Shown piece after piece: positions 45,492 through 53,712 of a stretch of 64,000 bases of DNA. The DNA is from Alphaproteobacteria bacterium (GTDB lineage Bacteria > Pseudomonadota > Alphaproteobacteria > CAAGCB01 > CAG-977): assembly GCA_017616015.1 (NCBI GenBank), contig JAFZYY010000019.1, positions 64,486-128,485 on the forward strand, written 5' to 3'. Numbering within the stretch: the stretch's first letter is position 1; each line of letters starts with the position of its first letter. The notes beneath the pieces are model-generated. The model searched no databases, was not told the origin of the DNA, and worked only from the letters and a program-made list of their open reading frames with translations. The position numbers were made by a program, and so were the translations under genes.

Positions 45492-45944
45492 ATGGTTGAT
45501 CTTAGTGCGGAAGCCGGAAAACAGGCAAATGAGTTAGCGGGAAAAACAGGCACAAGTCTGGATGCTGATACGACAAAAAAGATTCAGGAAATTGTCGCGC
45601 CGCTGGTTACCTCGGTGGCAGCGACGATGTTGACCGGTATCGCTTTGGCGGTCGTTACCAAATTGGTCGTTACAAACGTCAAGGAAAGCGACCTGCGCGG
45701 TGATACGAATTTGAAACCGACCGAACAGGAAACGACCGTCAGCAAATCCGAAGCGGCGGCGTCCGAAACGGAAGGAAAACTTTCCAAGGACGGTGTTTCC
45801 GCGCAGGACGGCAACATCAAAGCCACCGAAACGGAAGCAAAAGCCGCAACGGGCGAAGCGACCGCCTCCGAAGCCGGCGCCCAGGCGGTCCGCACGAAGG
45901 CGGGCGCGTCCGATATCGAAGTCAAAGCGTTGAAGATAACCTAA
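45492..45944 (+). CDS. Heptad-repeat small protein, cassette 2
   Basis: A 150 residue paralogue of the cassette 1 small protein with a longer N-terminus. A hydrophobic segment at about 33-60 (IVAPLVTSVAATMLTGIALA) precedes eleven heptads at 71-147, beginning DTNLKPT and EQETTVS and ending RTKAGAS and DIEVKAL. The heptad block aligns without gaps to the other three copies. Its ATG abuts the spike stop codon. Function unknown; a trimeric spike extension or membrane-anchored partner are both possible. Confidence 0.75.
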   Translation: MVDLSAEAGKQANELAGKTGTSLDADTTKKIQEIVAPLVTSVAATMLTGIALAVVTKLVVTNVKESDLRGDTNLKPTEQETTVSKSEAAASETEGKLSKDGVSAQDGNIKATETEAKAATGEATASEAGAQAVRTKAGASDIEVKALKIT

Positions 45945-45985
45945 GGGATAAAAGAAAATGTCCGATAAATTGGAATGGATGAACA
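45918..45985 (+). repeat. 68 base exact repeat across a gene junction (copy in cassette 2)
   Basis: Identical to 49387-49454. It covers the last codons of the small gene, the 13 base spacer with its GGGATAAAAGAAA ribosome region, and the first ten codons of the DUF6931-like gene. Identity in spacer and coding sequence alike points to recent exchange rather than protein selection. Confidence 0.9.
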
Positions 45986-47163
45986 GGCACTTTGTCCTGT
46001 TAAGACACAAAGAATTAGACGACGTGTGCAAAATCGAAGGCTACAAGATTCGTCCCGACATTCAGTCGTTCTTTGACGGGAAAACGGACGCGGAGGAAAT
46101 CGTTTGGAATTTCGCGGACGCGGGACGTTGGAAATGCGCGTGCGAATTGTTGGCGTACATGGCGCACAGACGCGCGGCGGTTTGGTGGGGGTATCAATGC
46201 CTGTTGTCTTTAATTGAGGAATTGAAAATCGCTCCTGCCGAAGAAAGGGATATCGACTCCATCGCGACATCGTTTGAACCGACCGTTCCCGATTTCGCCA
46301 AGGTCGAACCGCCCGAACCCGATCCCGCGCAGGTCGCGAAAATGGAGGCGCAGATTTTGCAAATTCAGGCGGATTATCAGGAAATGCGGGCAATGGCGGA
46401 TCCCGAAATGCTGAAAATGCTCGAAGACGGACTGGAAGTTGCCTGTCAGGAATTTAAAAAGGTTCACGGTCATCATCCGATGGAACTGATGGATATGCTG
46501 ACGGCAAAATTGGCACAGGACCCGCATGAAATCGACCGCGATTCCCCGATTTTCAAAGCGGCGGACGAAATCAAATCCAAGCTGATGACGGTGCGTCAGG
46601 AAACGCTGGACACGATTCACGCGGTCATTCCGCCGAAAGTTCCCGAACACGAAGCAAAAGTGCGCGACAACGCGATGCAGGCGATTTACCGCTGGGTCGT
46701 TTCGCCCGACGAGGTCAATGCGAAAAAGGCGTTGGAAGTTGGCAACGAATGCTCCGACACGCCGGCGGGACTGCTTTCTTACTGCGCGTTCTGGGCGGGC
46801 GGTAATCTGATGCCCGAAGGCGAGCAGGTTATTCCGACACCTGCGGGCTTGGCGGCAAACGGTATCTGTCAGGTGCTGTTGATGTGCGCTTTGCACAAAG
46901 GCGGCACGCGCAAGCTGAAAGAACGCTACGAGCATTACTTCAATCTGGGCGTGGAAGTAATGACGGGCAAAAACAACTGGGACGAAAGCGTTGTCGTAGG
47001 TGAGGCACCGCATGACGCTGAACAGGCTTCTTCTTATAACCCCGAAGAACCGGAGAAAGATTCCGAAGAAGTAAAGAAGGCCGGACAGTCGAAAGATATG
47101 GAAGAAGAATCGGCGGAGAAGTCTAAACCTGTGTATAAGCGTTGGAAGCCGACGAGGGAGTAA
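45958..47163 (+). CDS. DUF6931-like T6SS-associated protein, cassette 2
   Basis: A 401 residue paralogue of the cassette 1 protein. The tryptophan-rich N-terminal block (ADAGRWKCACELLAYMAHRR, VWWGYQC) and the C-terminal block (AFWAGGNLMPEG, GGTRKLKERYEHYFNLGVEV) are conserved, while the middle helices differ. An acidic, probably disordered linker (about 355-390) leads to the end VYKRWKPTRE. A 138 base block (46558-46695) is identical to the cassette 3 gene and a 92 base block (46900-46991) is identical to cassette 1, so this copy is a mosaic. Confidence 0.7.
   Translation: MSDKLEWMNRHFVLLRHKELDDVCKIEGYKIRPDIQSFFDGKTDAEEIVWNFADAGRWKCACELLAYMAHRRAAVWWGYQCLLSLIEELKIAPAEERDIDSIATSFEPTVPDFAKVEPPEPDPAQVAKMEAQILQIQADYQEMRAMADPEMLKMLEDGLEVACQEFKKVHGHHPMELMDMLTAKLAQDPHEIDRDSPIFKAADEIKSKLMTVRQETLDTIHAVIPPKVPEHEAKVRDNAMQAIYRWVVSPDEVNAKKALEVGNECSDTPAGLLSYCAFWAGGNLMPEGEQVIPTPAGLAANGICQVLLMCALHKGGTRKLKERYEHYFNLGVEVMTGKNNWDESVVVGEAPHDAEQASSYNPEEPEKDSEEVKKAGQSKDMEEESAEKSKPVYKRWKPTRE
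46558..46695 (+). repeat. 138 base exact repeat inside DUF6931-like genes (copy in cassette 2)
   Basis: Identical, including all silent positions, to 50024-50161 in cassette 3, while sequence on both sides diverges at once. It covers the conserved segment AADEIKSKLMTV to MQAIYRW. Suggests gene conversion or very recent duplication. Confidence 0.9.
46900..46991 (+). repeat. 92 base exact repeat shared by cassettes 1 and 2
   Basis: Identical to 43530-43621 in cassette 1. It encodes GGTRKLKERYEHYFNLGVEV and the following NNWDES region. The same gene shares a different block only with cassette 3, showing mosaic ancestry. Confidence 0.9.
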
Positions 47164-47166
47164 AAT

Positions 47167-48969
47167 ATGATTCTACAAGAAATGATTGTTACCGACGGTG
47201 AAGGAAAAACATCAAAAATCGTCCAAAAAAACAATAAAGATGTTGAAGAAAGTTTAGCCGGTGAGTGCATTCAAAGCGAAGATATGTATACCTTCTTCGC
47301 GGTTAAAAAGAAAAATGCCGCCGCTGATGTTGTTTCCGCCGAAAAGATGCCTGTAAGAGTCCGTCTGACGCTGCCTGTCGGCGGCGATTTAAACGGTATG
47401 TACCGTTTCCCGCGCGTCGGCGAAAAAGTGCTGGTCGCGGTCGAAGGAGCGGCGCATTACCTGATGAGCTATCTGCCGACAAAGGAAAATCCGTTTTCCC
47501 CGAAAGAAATAGTAGGGGACAAAGAGACAGATAAAGAAAAAACGGACGTTTTCGACAAGGAAGCGCAGGTCCTGCGTTATAAAAAGACGGGGCAAAACAC
47601 CTCCGATTCGACTTATTCCGAAATCGGTTTTTATTCCGAAACGACCGAATGGAAGGAAAAAGAGGAGGGCACCAACAAAAAATTAGAGGATAAATCGGAT
47701 CTGCCGATCGTTGATAAGATCAAAGTGTTGTCCACGGGCGACATCGAAACGCGGGCGCAGAACTATAATGAAACGGCGGCAAAGCGTATCGGGTTGTTCG
47801 CGGGTTACGGCGACGATCTTGAAAAACGCAAAACCCAACAGAAACAAAATCTGAAGGATAAAAAAACGGCTTTGGATCTGAATGCGTTCCCCTCCCTGCC
47901 ACAGGATCGTTCCGATCAGGATCCGTCGTTCTTTTCGGGCGACATTCAGATGCGCGCCAAAAAGCGTATCGTTTTAAAAGCGGAAGACACGATCGAAATC
48001 ATGGCGGGCAATTCGATGATCCGTATGGATTCGACGGGCATTTCCCTGATTTCCAGAAGAACGTCCGCTTCCACCGTCAACTCGTGGGACACGTCGTTGA
48101 CGCTGTCCTCCCGCGACGGGGTGACGATGTTCGGAACGAAGGTCAACATCAATTCGGCGTATAAATTCATGTTGACTGATGCCTGGGGCGGAAACATCAC
48201 GAGCTTTGGCGGTGTTGTGCGCGTTACGGGCGCCGATATCAGACTGCGTTCGTTGTGCAAGGCGTCGTATGTCGTTAAAGGCGTTGCGGCGAGCACTTCG
48301 TTCGCGACGAACGTCGTTTCCGGCGCCTATGGCATCGCACAGGAGCAGGGTGACGGCACCGGCAGCTTTTTGGGTAACAAACTGCCGTCTTACGTGTCGA
48401 TGGCCCCGGGTATTCTGGGCGCGATCGTCAGCGTTCACTGGGGCTTCGACACAATGGAAAAATTCGCGAAGGACAAAGCCGGCACTTTGGTCGGTATAAT
48501 GGATCTGATCATTACGCTACTCGGCGTGGTCGGTATGGCTTTGGACGGGGTGGTTCTTTCCCAAACCGACAAGAAAAAAGGCGGCCGCGCGGGATTGACG
48601 TACGCGTTGATGGTCGTCGAATACGGACTGATCCTGACGAATTTCGTCTTACTGAATACCGCTAATGAGAACTGGATGCATGCGTCGAGTATATTGATGA
48701 GTTATGACGGCAATCTGTATCAAACCGGAAAAACATTCAAAGCGATGACTCTAGATAAGTTTGAAGCCAACTCGGCGCTGGCGGGAGTTGATGAGACGTT
48801 TTTCGGCGGTCTGTGGAAAGGATTCAAGGGACAGGATTGGTGGTGGATCGCATTGGAAGTCTTTGCTGCAGTAGCTATTCTTGGCGGTTCCGGTGTCGGC
48901 GGAGTTTTCGGATTCAAACATTCATCTTCCGTTAATGCAGATATTCGCAAGGAATTGGAGGCTCTTTAA
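47167..48969 (+). CDS. Stand-alone T6SS spike protein, cassette 3, hydrophobic C-terminus
   Basis: A 600 residue protein closest to the cassette 2 spike over its whole length. OB-fold: VRLTLPVGGDLNGMYRFPRV, then VLVAVEGAAHYLMSYLP. Beta-needle: GDIQMRAKKRIVLKAED, MIRMDSTGISLIS, GVTMFGTKVNINS. The C-terminal half has several hydrophobic helices (GTLVGIMDLIITLLGVVGMA; VFAAVAILGGSGVGGVFGF) and ends DIRKELEAL. Spacing to the previous gene is three bases, and the next ATG directly abuts its stop. Residues of the hydrophobic part differ from cassette 2 more than the OB-fold does. Confidence 0.7.
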   Translation: MILQEMIVTDGEGKTSKIVQKNNKDVEESLAGECIQSEDMYTFFAVKKKNAAADVVSAEKMPVRVRLTLPVGGDLNGMYRFPRVGEKVLVAVEGAAHYLMSYLPTKENPFSPKEIVGDKETDKEKTDVFDKEAQVLRYKKTGQNTSDSTYSEIGFYSETTEWKEKEEGTNKKLEDKSDLPIVDKIKVLSTGDIETRAQNYNETAAKRIGLFAGYGDDLEKRKTQQKQNLKDKKTALDLNAFPSLPQDRSDQDPSFFSGDIQMRAKKRIVLKAEDTIEIMAGNSMIRMDSTGISLISRRTSASTVNSWDTSLTLSSRDGVTMFGTKVNINSAYKFMLTDAWGGNITSFGGVVRVTGADIRLRSLCKASYVVKGVAASTSFATNVVSGAYGIAQEQGDGTGSFLGNKLPSYVSMAPGILGAIVSVHWGFDTMEKFAKDKAGTLVGIMDLIITLLGVVGMALDGVVLSQTDKKKGGRAGLTYALMVVEYGLILTNFVLLNTANENWMHASSILMSYDGNLYQTGKTFKAMTLDKFEANSALAGVDETFFGGLWKGFKGQDWWWIALEVFAAVAILGGSGVGGVFGFKHSSSVNADIRKELEAL

Positions 48970-49413
48970 ATGGCAGATAATACTACAGACGCCATGAATA
49001 TGGCGAAGGACGCGACAGGCTCGAGTCTGGACGACAACACTCAAAAAAAGATCAAGGACCTCATTACGCCGATCATCACGTCCATGGGGGCGGCGGCGCT
49101 TACGGCGGCGGCGGTGGCGGTTATTTCCGAACTGGTCGTTACGAATGTCAAAGAAGAAGACGTCACGGGCGACAGAAACCTGAAACCGACCGAACAGGAT
49201 ACGACCGTCAGCAAATCCGAAGCGGCGGCGTCCGAAACGGAAGGCAAACTTTCCAAAGACGGCGTTTCCGCGCAGGACGGCAACATTAAAGCTGCCGAAA
49301 CGGAAGCGAAAGCCTCGACGGGCGAAGCGACGGCGGCGGAATCCGGTGCACAGGCGGTCCGCACGAAGGCGGGCGCGTCCGATATTGAAGTCAAAGCGTT
49401 GAAGATAACCTAA
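48970..49413 (+). CDS. Heptad-repeat small protein, cassette 3
   Basis: A 147 residue paralogue with an N-terminal hydrophobic segment (about 31-57, LITPIITSMGAAALTAAAVA) and heptads at 68-144, from DRNLKPT to DIEVKAL. The N-terminal 30 residues are polar and differ between copies. Its 3' end and spacer are part of a 68 base exact repeat with cassette 2. Function unknown. Confidence 0.75.
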   Translation: MADNTTDAMNMAKDATGSSLDDNTQKKIKDLITPIITSMGAAALTAAAVAVISELVVTNVKEEDVTGDRNLKPTEQDTTVSKSEAAASETEGKLSKDGVSAQDGNIKAAETEAKASTGEATAAESGAQAVRTKAGASDIEVKALKIT

Positions 49414-49454
49414 GGGATAAAAGAAAATGTCCGATAAATTGGAATGGATGAACA
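49387..49454 (+). repeat. 68 base exact repeat across a gene junction (copy in cassette 3)
   Basis: Identical partner of 45918-45985, joining the end of the heptad gene to the start of the DUF6931-like gene. Confidence 0.9.
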
Positions 49455-50659
49455 AGCACTTCGTCCTGTTAAGACATAAAACCTTGAACGACGTTTGCAA
49501 CGTCGAAGGCTATAAGATCCGCCCCGACCTGCTTTCGTTTTTCACGAATCAGACGGACGCGGAAAAAGTCGTCTGGGACTTTGCCGAGGCCGGACGGTGG
49601 AAATGTGCGTGCGAGCTGATGGCGTACATGGCGCACCGCCGCGCCGCCGTGTGGTGGGGGTATCAATGCCTGTTGTCTTTGATTGAGGAATTGAAGATCG
49701 TTCCCGCCGAAGATCGCGACATCGACTCCATCGCGACGTCGTTTGAACCGGAGGTTCCCGACTTCGCCAAGGTCGAACCGCCGAAACCTGATCCGGCGCG
49801 GGTCGCGGACATGGAGGCGTCAATCGCCAAAATGCAGGCGGAGTATCAGGAAATGCGGGCAAAGGCGGATCCCGAAATGCTGAAAATGGTCGAAGACGGG
49901 CTGGAGCTCGCCTTTCAGGAATTTAAAAAGGTGCACGGACATCATCCGATGGAGCTTTTGAAAATGGTAGCGGCAAAACCGTCCGATCCCTATCCGATCG
50001 ACCTCAATTCTCCGATCTTCAAGGCGGCGGACGAAATCAAATCCAAGCTGATGACGGTGCGTCAGGAAACGCTGGACACGATTCACGCGGTCATTCCGCC
50101 GAAAGTTCCCGAACACGAAGCAAAAGTGCGCGACAACGCGATGCAGGCGATTTACCGCTGGATCGTCGCGCCCGATGAAATCAATGCGAAAAAGGCGTTG
50201 GAAGTCGGCAACGAATGCTCCGACACGCCGGCGGGACTGCTTTCTTACTGTGCGTTCTGGGCAGGCGGCAATTTGACGCCCGATTCCAAACAGGATCAGG
50301 TCGTTCCGACTCCGGCAGGCTTAGCGGCGAACGGCATCTGTCAGGTGTTGCTGATGTGCGCTTTGCACAAAGGCGGTACGCGCAAGCTGAAAGAACGCTA
50401 CGAACTTTACTTTAAGCTGGGCGTTGACGTGCTGACCGGAGAAAACAACTGGGTCGAAAGCGTCATTGAAGGCGAAGCGCCGCACGACGCCGAATCGCCT
50501 TCTTCCTCTGAACCGGAAGAACCGGAGGAAGATCCCGAGGAAGTAATGGAGGCCGGACTGTCGGAAGATATGGAAGAAGAACAGGAGGATATTCCGGAGA
50601 AAGAACCGGCGGAGAATCCTAAGTCTGTGTATAAACGCTGGAAGCCGACGTGGATGTAA
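49427..50659 (+). CDS. DUF6931-like T6SS-associated protein, cassette 3
   Basis: A 410 residue paralogue, the longest of the four because of an extended acidic linker (about 355-400, rich in Glu, Pro and Asp such as EEPEEDPEEVMEAG). The ends are conserved: RWKCACELMAYMAHRRAAVW near residue 60-80 and VYKRWKPTWM at the C-terminus. The stretch around residues 200-245 is encoded by DNA identical to cassette 2. It starts 13 bases after the heptad gene and ends three bases before the next spike. Confidence 0.7.
   Translation: MSDKLEWMNKHFVLLRHKTLNDVCNVEGYKIRPDLLSFFTNQTDAEKVVWDFAEAGRWKCACELMAYMAHRRAAVWWGYQCLLSLIEELKIVPAEDRDIDSIATSFEPEVPDFAKVEPPKPDPARVADMEASIAKMQAEYQEMRAKADPEMLKMVEDGLELAFQEFKKVHGHHPMELLKMVAAKPSDPYPIDLNSPIFKAADEIKSKLMTVRQETLDTIHAVIPPKVPEHEAKVRDNAMQAIYRWIVAPDEINAKKALEVGNECSDTPAGLLSYCAFWAGGNLTPDSKQDQVVPTPAGLAANGICQVLLMCALHKGGTRKLKERYELYFKLGVDVLTGENNWVESVIEGEAPHDAESPSSSEPEEPEEDPEEVMEAGLSEDMEEEQEDIPEKEPAENPKSVYKRWKPTWM
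50024..50161 (+). repeat. 138 base exact repeat inside DUF6931-like genes (copy in cassette 3)
   Basis: Identical partner of 46558-46695. The first differing bases lie immediately outside on both sides. Confidence 0.9.
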
Positions 50660-50662
50660 AAA

Positions 50663-53305
50663 ATGATTTTACAGGAAATGATCGTTACCAATGCCGAAGG
50701 CAAAACGGAAAAACTCGTTGAAAAAGACGGCAAGAAGGTTGAAGAAAGCTTAGTTGGTCAGCATATCAAAAGCGAAGATATGTATTCTTTTTACGCGATA
50801 AAAAAGAAAAATGATGCTGCCGATGTCGTTTCTGCCGAAAAAAAGCCCGCGAAAGTCCGTCTGACGCTTCCTGTGGGTGGCGAGATGAACGGCATGTACC
50901 GTTTCCCGCGCGTCGGCGAAAAAGTGCTGGTCGCGGTCGAAGGGGCGGCGCATTATCTGATGAGCTATCTGCCCAGCGAGGAAAACCCGTTTTCCGAAAA
51001 AGAGAACAATAAGGAAAAAACGGACGTTTTTGACGAGGAAGGTCAGGTTCTGCGCTATAAAAAGACGGGAGCGAACGTCTCCGACGAAGAACGCGACGAA
51101 TCCTATTCCGAAATCGGATTTTACAAGGAACCTTCCCGCTGGCAGACGCAAGATGAAAATCTGAAAAACACGACCCTTTCGAAAGAGGCCGTTGTCGGCC
51201 AAAAAGACGACGGCACAGATGAAATAGGATATTTCCCGTATATTGATCAGGTCAAAATCTCTTCAACCGGCGACGTGACGTCCAACGCGCAAAACCTGAA
51301 CGAAATGAAGGGAAGGCGCGTGTCGATCGAATCGAAATTCCTGATCGGAGACGAAAAGGAAAAAGATGCGAGCGGAAACGAGGTCACCATTTCCGGCAAT
51401 ATCAAAAGCGATTTAAAGGAACGCGCTCTTGACGAAGACGAGCTCAATAAAGGCGACGTTTTCATCAACGCCGACAACAAAGTCGTCATTGACGCCCGCA
51501 ACGGCATTTTATTAAGGGTCGGCGGCGCGGAAGTTTCCATTACGCCCGAAGGCGTTTCTTTAAGCGCCGCTAAACTCGACGGCGTCGAGGAAGGCGAGGG
51601 ACCGTTTGATGCGGAACTTTCCGTATCGCAAAACGGCTCAGTCTCCATGAACGGCAAAAAATTATCCGGTTCTTTCGGAAATTCCGTTTCATTTGAGGAC
51701 GACTTCGGCAGCAGCATTTCGATGTCAATGGGCGGTGTGGACATTTCCGGCCGCGCCGTTTCCATGGGGGCGTCAACGACGACGTCGGTCGCGCTTTCCT
51801 TCTTGCAGGGCGTGATGGACACGCTGAACCATATCGTTTCCATTCCGCGTTCTTCCCTCAAGCACACTTTTGGCGAGATAAAGGGCAGCGAAGTCACGGA
51901 TCAGCTGGAAAAAGTGATTTCTCTGGCCGACAAAATCAGCGAGGAATTTTCCGAAGACGCGGGCGCAAGCGAACCCGGCAATAAAAGTCCGTCGGCAAAA
52001 AGAGTTGCCGTCGTTTCCAAAGTTCTGACGTTGATTTCCACCATTATCAGCAACGTGCGTAGCGTCGTCGAAAAGAAATATTACAAGCAATACACGACCC
52101 GCTACGATACAACCGACAAGAAATTCTACGTGAACGACTACCGCATGGAAGCGACGCTGGCCTTCGATATTGTCGAAAGCACGATTCAGATGACGTTGCA
52201 GGGATTGATGATCTCTTCGGCTTTGGACGCGATGTTGCACGAAGCGACCATTTCGCTTTCGCCGAACGCCAATATCGTCATGGATTCCAAAGGATATTAT
52301 CAGGCGTCCATCATGGAACAGAAAGCAAAAGAGGCGTTGGCGGGCATCAGTGTCGAGGCGAACTCCAAACTTGGCGAACAGGAAGCCAATGAAATGGAGC
52401 AGAAAACAAAAGAGCTTGAGGACAAAGCTAAGGCGGAACGCGACGCGGCACAGCAAAAGGTCGACGAAAAACAAAAGGAAATCGCCGATCAGGAGTCGAT
52501 TATCAACAACCCCGCTTCCACTCCGGAACAAAAACAGCAGGCGGAAGAAACCAAAAAGAGACTGGAAAAAGAAAAAACGGAACTGGAAGGCGAACGCGAC
52601 AAGGCGCAAAAAGAATACGACGACGCCAAGGCCAATCACGATCAGGCGGTGACTAACAAAAACAAATCCAAGGACTATCGGGACGAAGTGGCGGCCAAAA
52701 AGACGGAAGCCGATACGAAACGTACGGAAGCGGACGCGAAAAAAGCCGAACTGGAAACGGCAAGAACCGAACGCGATACGGCTCAGACGGCCGCCGATGC
52801 CAAAAAAGGCGAGTTGGATACGGCCGATACCGAACTCAACAACGCCAGAACGGCGAAAGACGATGCTTACCGCGCCACCGAAGAAGCGACCAGAAGATAC
52901 GCCGATGATCCGTCCGAGGCAAACCGCGCGGCACAGGAACAGGCTTCTCAGAACTACGTTAATGCGGAGCAGGAATACCGGAATAAAGAGACCGCCCGCA
53001 ACGCTAAGCAAAGCGAATATGACAGCGCTCTTAACGATCTGAAAACCAAGCAGGAAAATGTCGCAACCAAGCAGACCGCTTACGATGAGGCGGAAACGGC
53101 CTACGATGAGGCGGTGCAAAACAAAGATATCGCGGAAAACGGCAAAAAACCGAAGAAAGACAGCTTGGATACGGCGAACAAGGCGTTGAAGTACATTAAC
53201 AAGTACGGCAAGGCGGCGGCAGGCATCATCATGCTTGAATACAAGTCGTTCCTTGCAAGCAAAGAAAAAGACAAAGATACAAAAGCGGAATTGGAGGCGT
53301 TGTAA
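50663..53305 (+). CDS. Stand-alone T6SS spike protein, cassette 4, with long coiled coil
   Basis: An 880 residue protein, the largest spike. Residues 1-110 give the OB-fold (VRLTLPVGGEMNGMYRFPRV, VLVAVEGAAHYLMSYLP). A needle-like part around 255-320 (GDVFINADNKVVIDARNG, VSITPEGVSLSAAKLDG) and a following helical region (TLQGLMISSALDAM, DSKGYYQAS) match the cassette 1 spike. From about residue 551 to 850 it consists of Glu/Lys/Ala-rich sequence with strong coiled-coil character, such as ELEDKAKAERDAAQQKVDEK and AETAYDEAVQNKD. It ends KAELEAL. The coiled coil is absent from the other three spikes and was either gained here or lost from cassette 1. Confidence 0.7.
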   Translation: MILQEMIVTNAEGKTEKLVEKDGKKVEESLVGQHIKSEDMYSFYAIKKKNDAADVVSAEKKPAKVRLTLPVGGEMNGMYRFPRVGEKVLVAVEGAAHYLMSYLPSEENPFSEKENNKEKTDVFDEEGQVLRYKKTGANVSDEERDESYSEIGFYKEPSRWQTQDENLKNTTLSKEAVVGQKDDGTDEIGYFPYIDQVKISSTGDVTSNAQNLNEMKGRRVSIESKFLIGDEKEKDASGNEVTISGNIKSDLKERALDEDELNKGDVFINADNKVVIDARNGILLRVGGAEVSITPEGVSLSAAKLDGVEEGEGPFDAELSVSQNGSVSMNGKKLSGSFGNSVSFEDDFGSSISMSMGGVDISGRAVSMGASTTTSVALSFLQGVMDTLNHIVSIPRSSLKHTFGEIKGSEVTDQLEKVISLADKISEEFSEDAGASEPGNKSPSAKRVAVVSKVLTLISTIISNVRSVVEKKYYKQYTTRYDTTDKKFYVNDYRMEATLAFDIVESTIQMTLQGLMISSALDAMLHEATISLSPNANIVMDSKGYYQASIMEQKAKEALAGISVEANSKLGEQEANEMEQKTKELEDKAKAERDAAQQKVDEKQKEIADQESIINNPASTPEQKQQAEETKKRLEKEKTELEGERDKAQKEYDDAKANHDQAVTNKNKSKDYRDEVAAKKTEADTKRTEADAKKAELETARTERDTAQTAADAKKGELDTADTELNNARTAKDDAYRATEEATRRYADDPSEANRAAQEQASQNYVNAEQEYRNKETARNAKQSEYDSALNDLKTKQENVATKQTAYDEAETAYDEAVQNKDIAENGKKPKKDSLDTANKALKYINKYGKAAAGIIMLEYKSFLASKEKDKDTKAELEAL

Positions 53306-53306
53306 G

Positions 53307-53699
53307 ATGGCGTTGGACGAAACGACAAAGGCGGCGATTAAAGCCGCGGTCACTCCGATCGCGACGATGGCGACAACCACGCTGCTGACGGCGGCGTTGA
53401 AGCAGGGCATCAAAATGCTGTCGACGACAAACTACAAGAACAGCAATCTGACAGGTGACACAACTTTGAAGCCCAGCGAAAAAGATGTCGCAATCAGCAA
53501 GGCGGAAACGGCGGCTTCCGAAGCGGAGGGAAAATTGTCCAAGGACGGCGTTTCGGCGCAGGACGGCAATATCAAAGCCGCCGAAACCGAAGCAAAAGCC
53601 TCGACCGGCGAAGCCACGGCGGCGGAAGCGGGCGCCCAAGCGGTCAGAACGAAAGCGGGCGCGTCCGATATTGAAGTCAAAGCGCTGAAAATAACTTAA
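53307..53699 (+). CDS. Heptad-repeat small protein, cassette 4
   Basis: A 130 residue paralogue with the shortest N-terminus. A weaker hydrophobic segment (about 14-40, AVTPIATMATTTLLTAALKQ) precedes heptads at 51-127, from DTTLKPS and EKDVAIS to DIEVKAL. I chose the ATG at 53307, one base after the spike stop and just after TTGGAGG; an upstream in-frame ATG at 53235 lies inside the spike gene. Confidence 0.75.
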   Translation: MALDETTKAAIKAAVTPIATMATTTLLTAALKQGIKMLSTTNYKNSNLTGDTTLKPSEKDVAISKAETAASEAEGKLSKDGVSAQDGNIKAAETEAKASTGEATAAEAGAQAVRTKAGASDIEVKALKIT

Positions 53700-53712
53700 A
53701 GGATAAAGGAAA

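Noticed and set aside
51773-53413. Open frame of 546 codons on the minus strand opposite spike 4
   Set aside because: Its Phe/Arg/Val-rich sequence is the mirror of the Glu/Lys/Ala-rich coiled coil; there is no start signal or recognisable domain.
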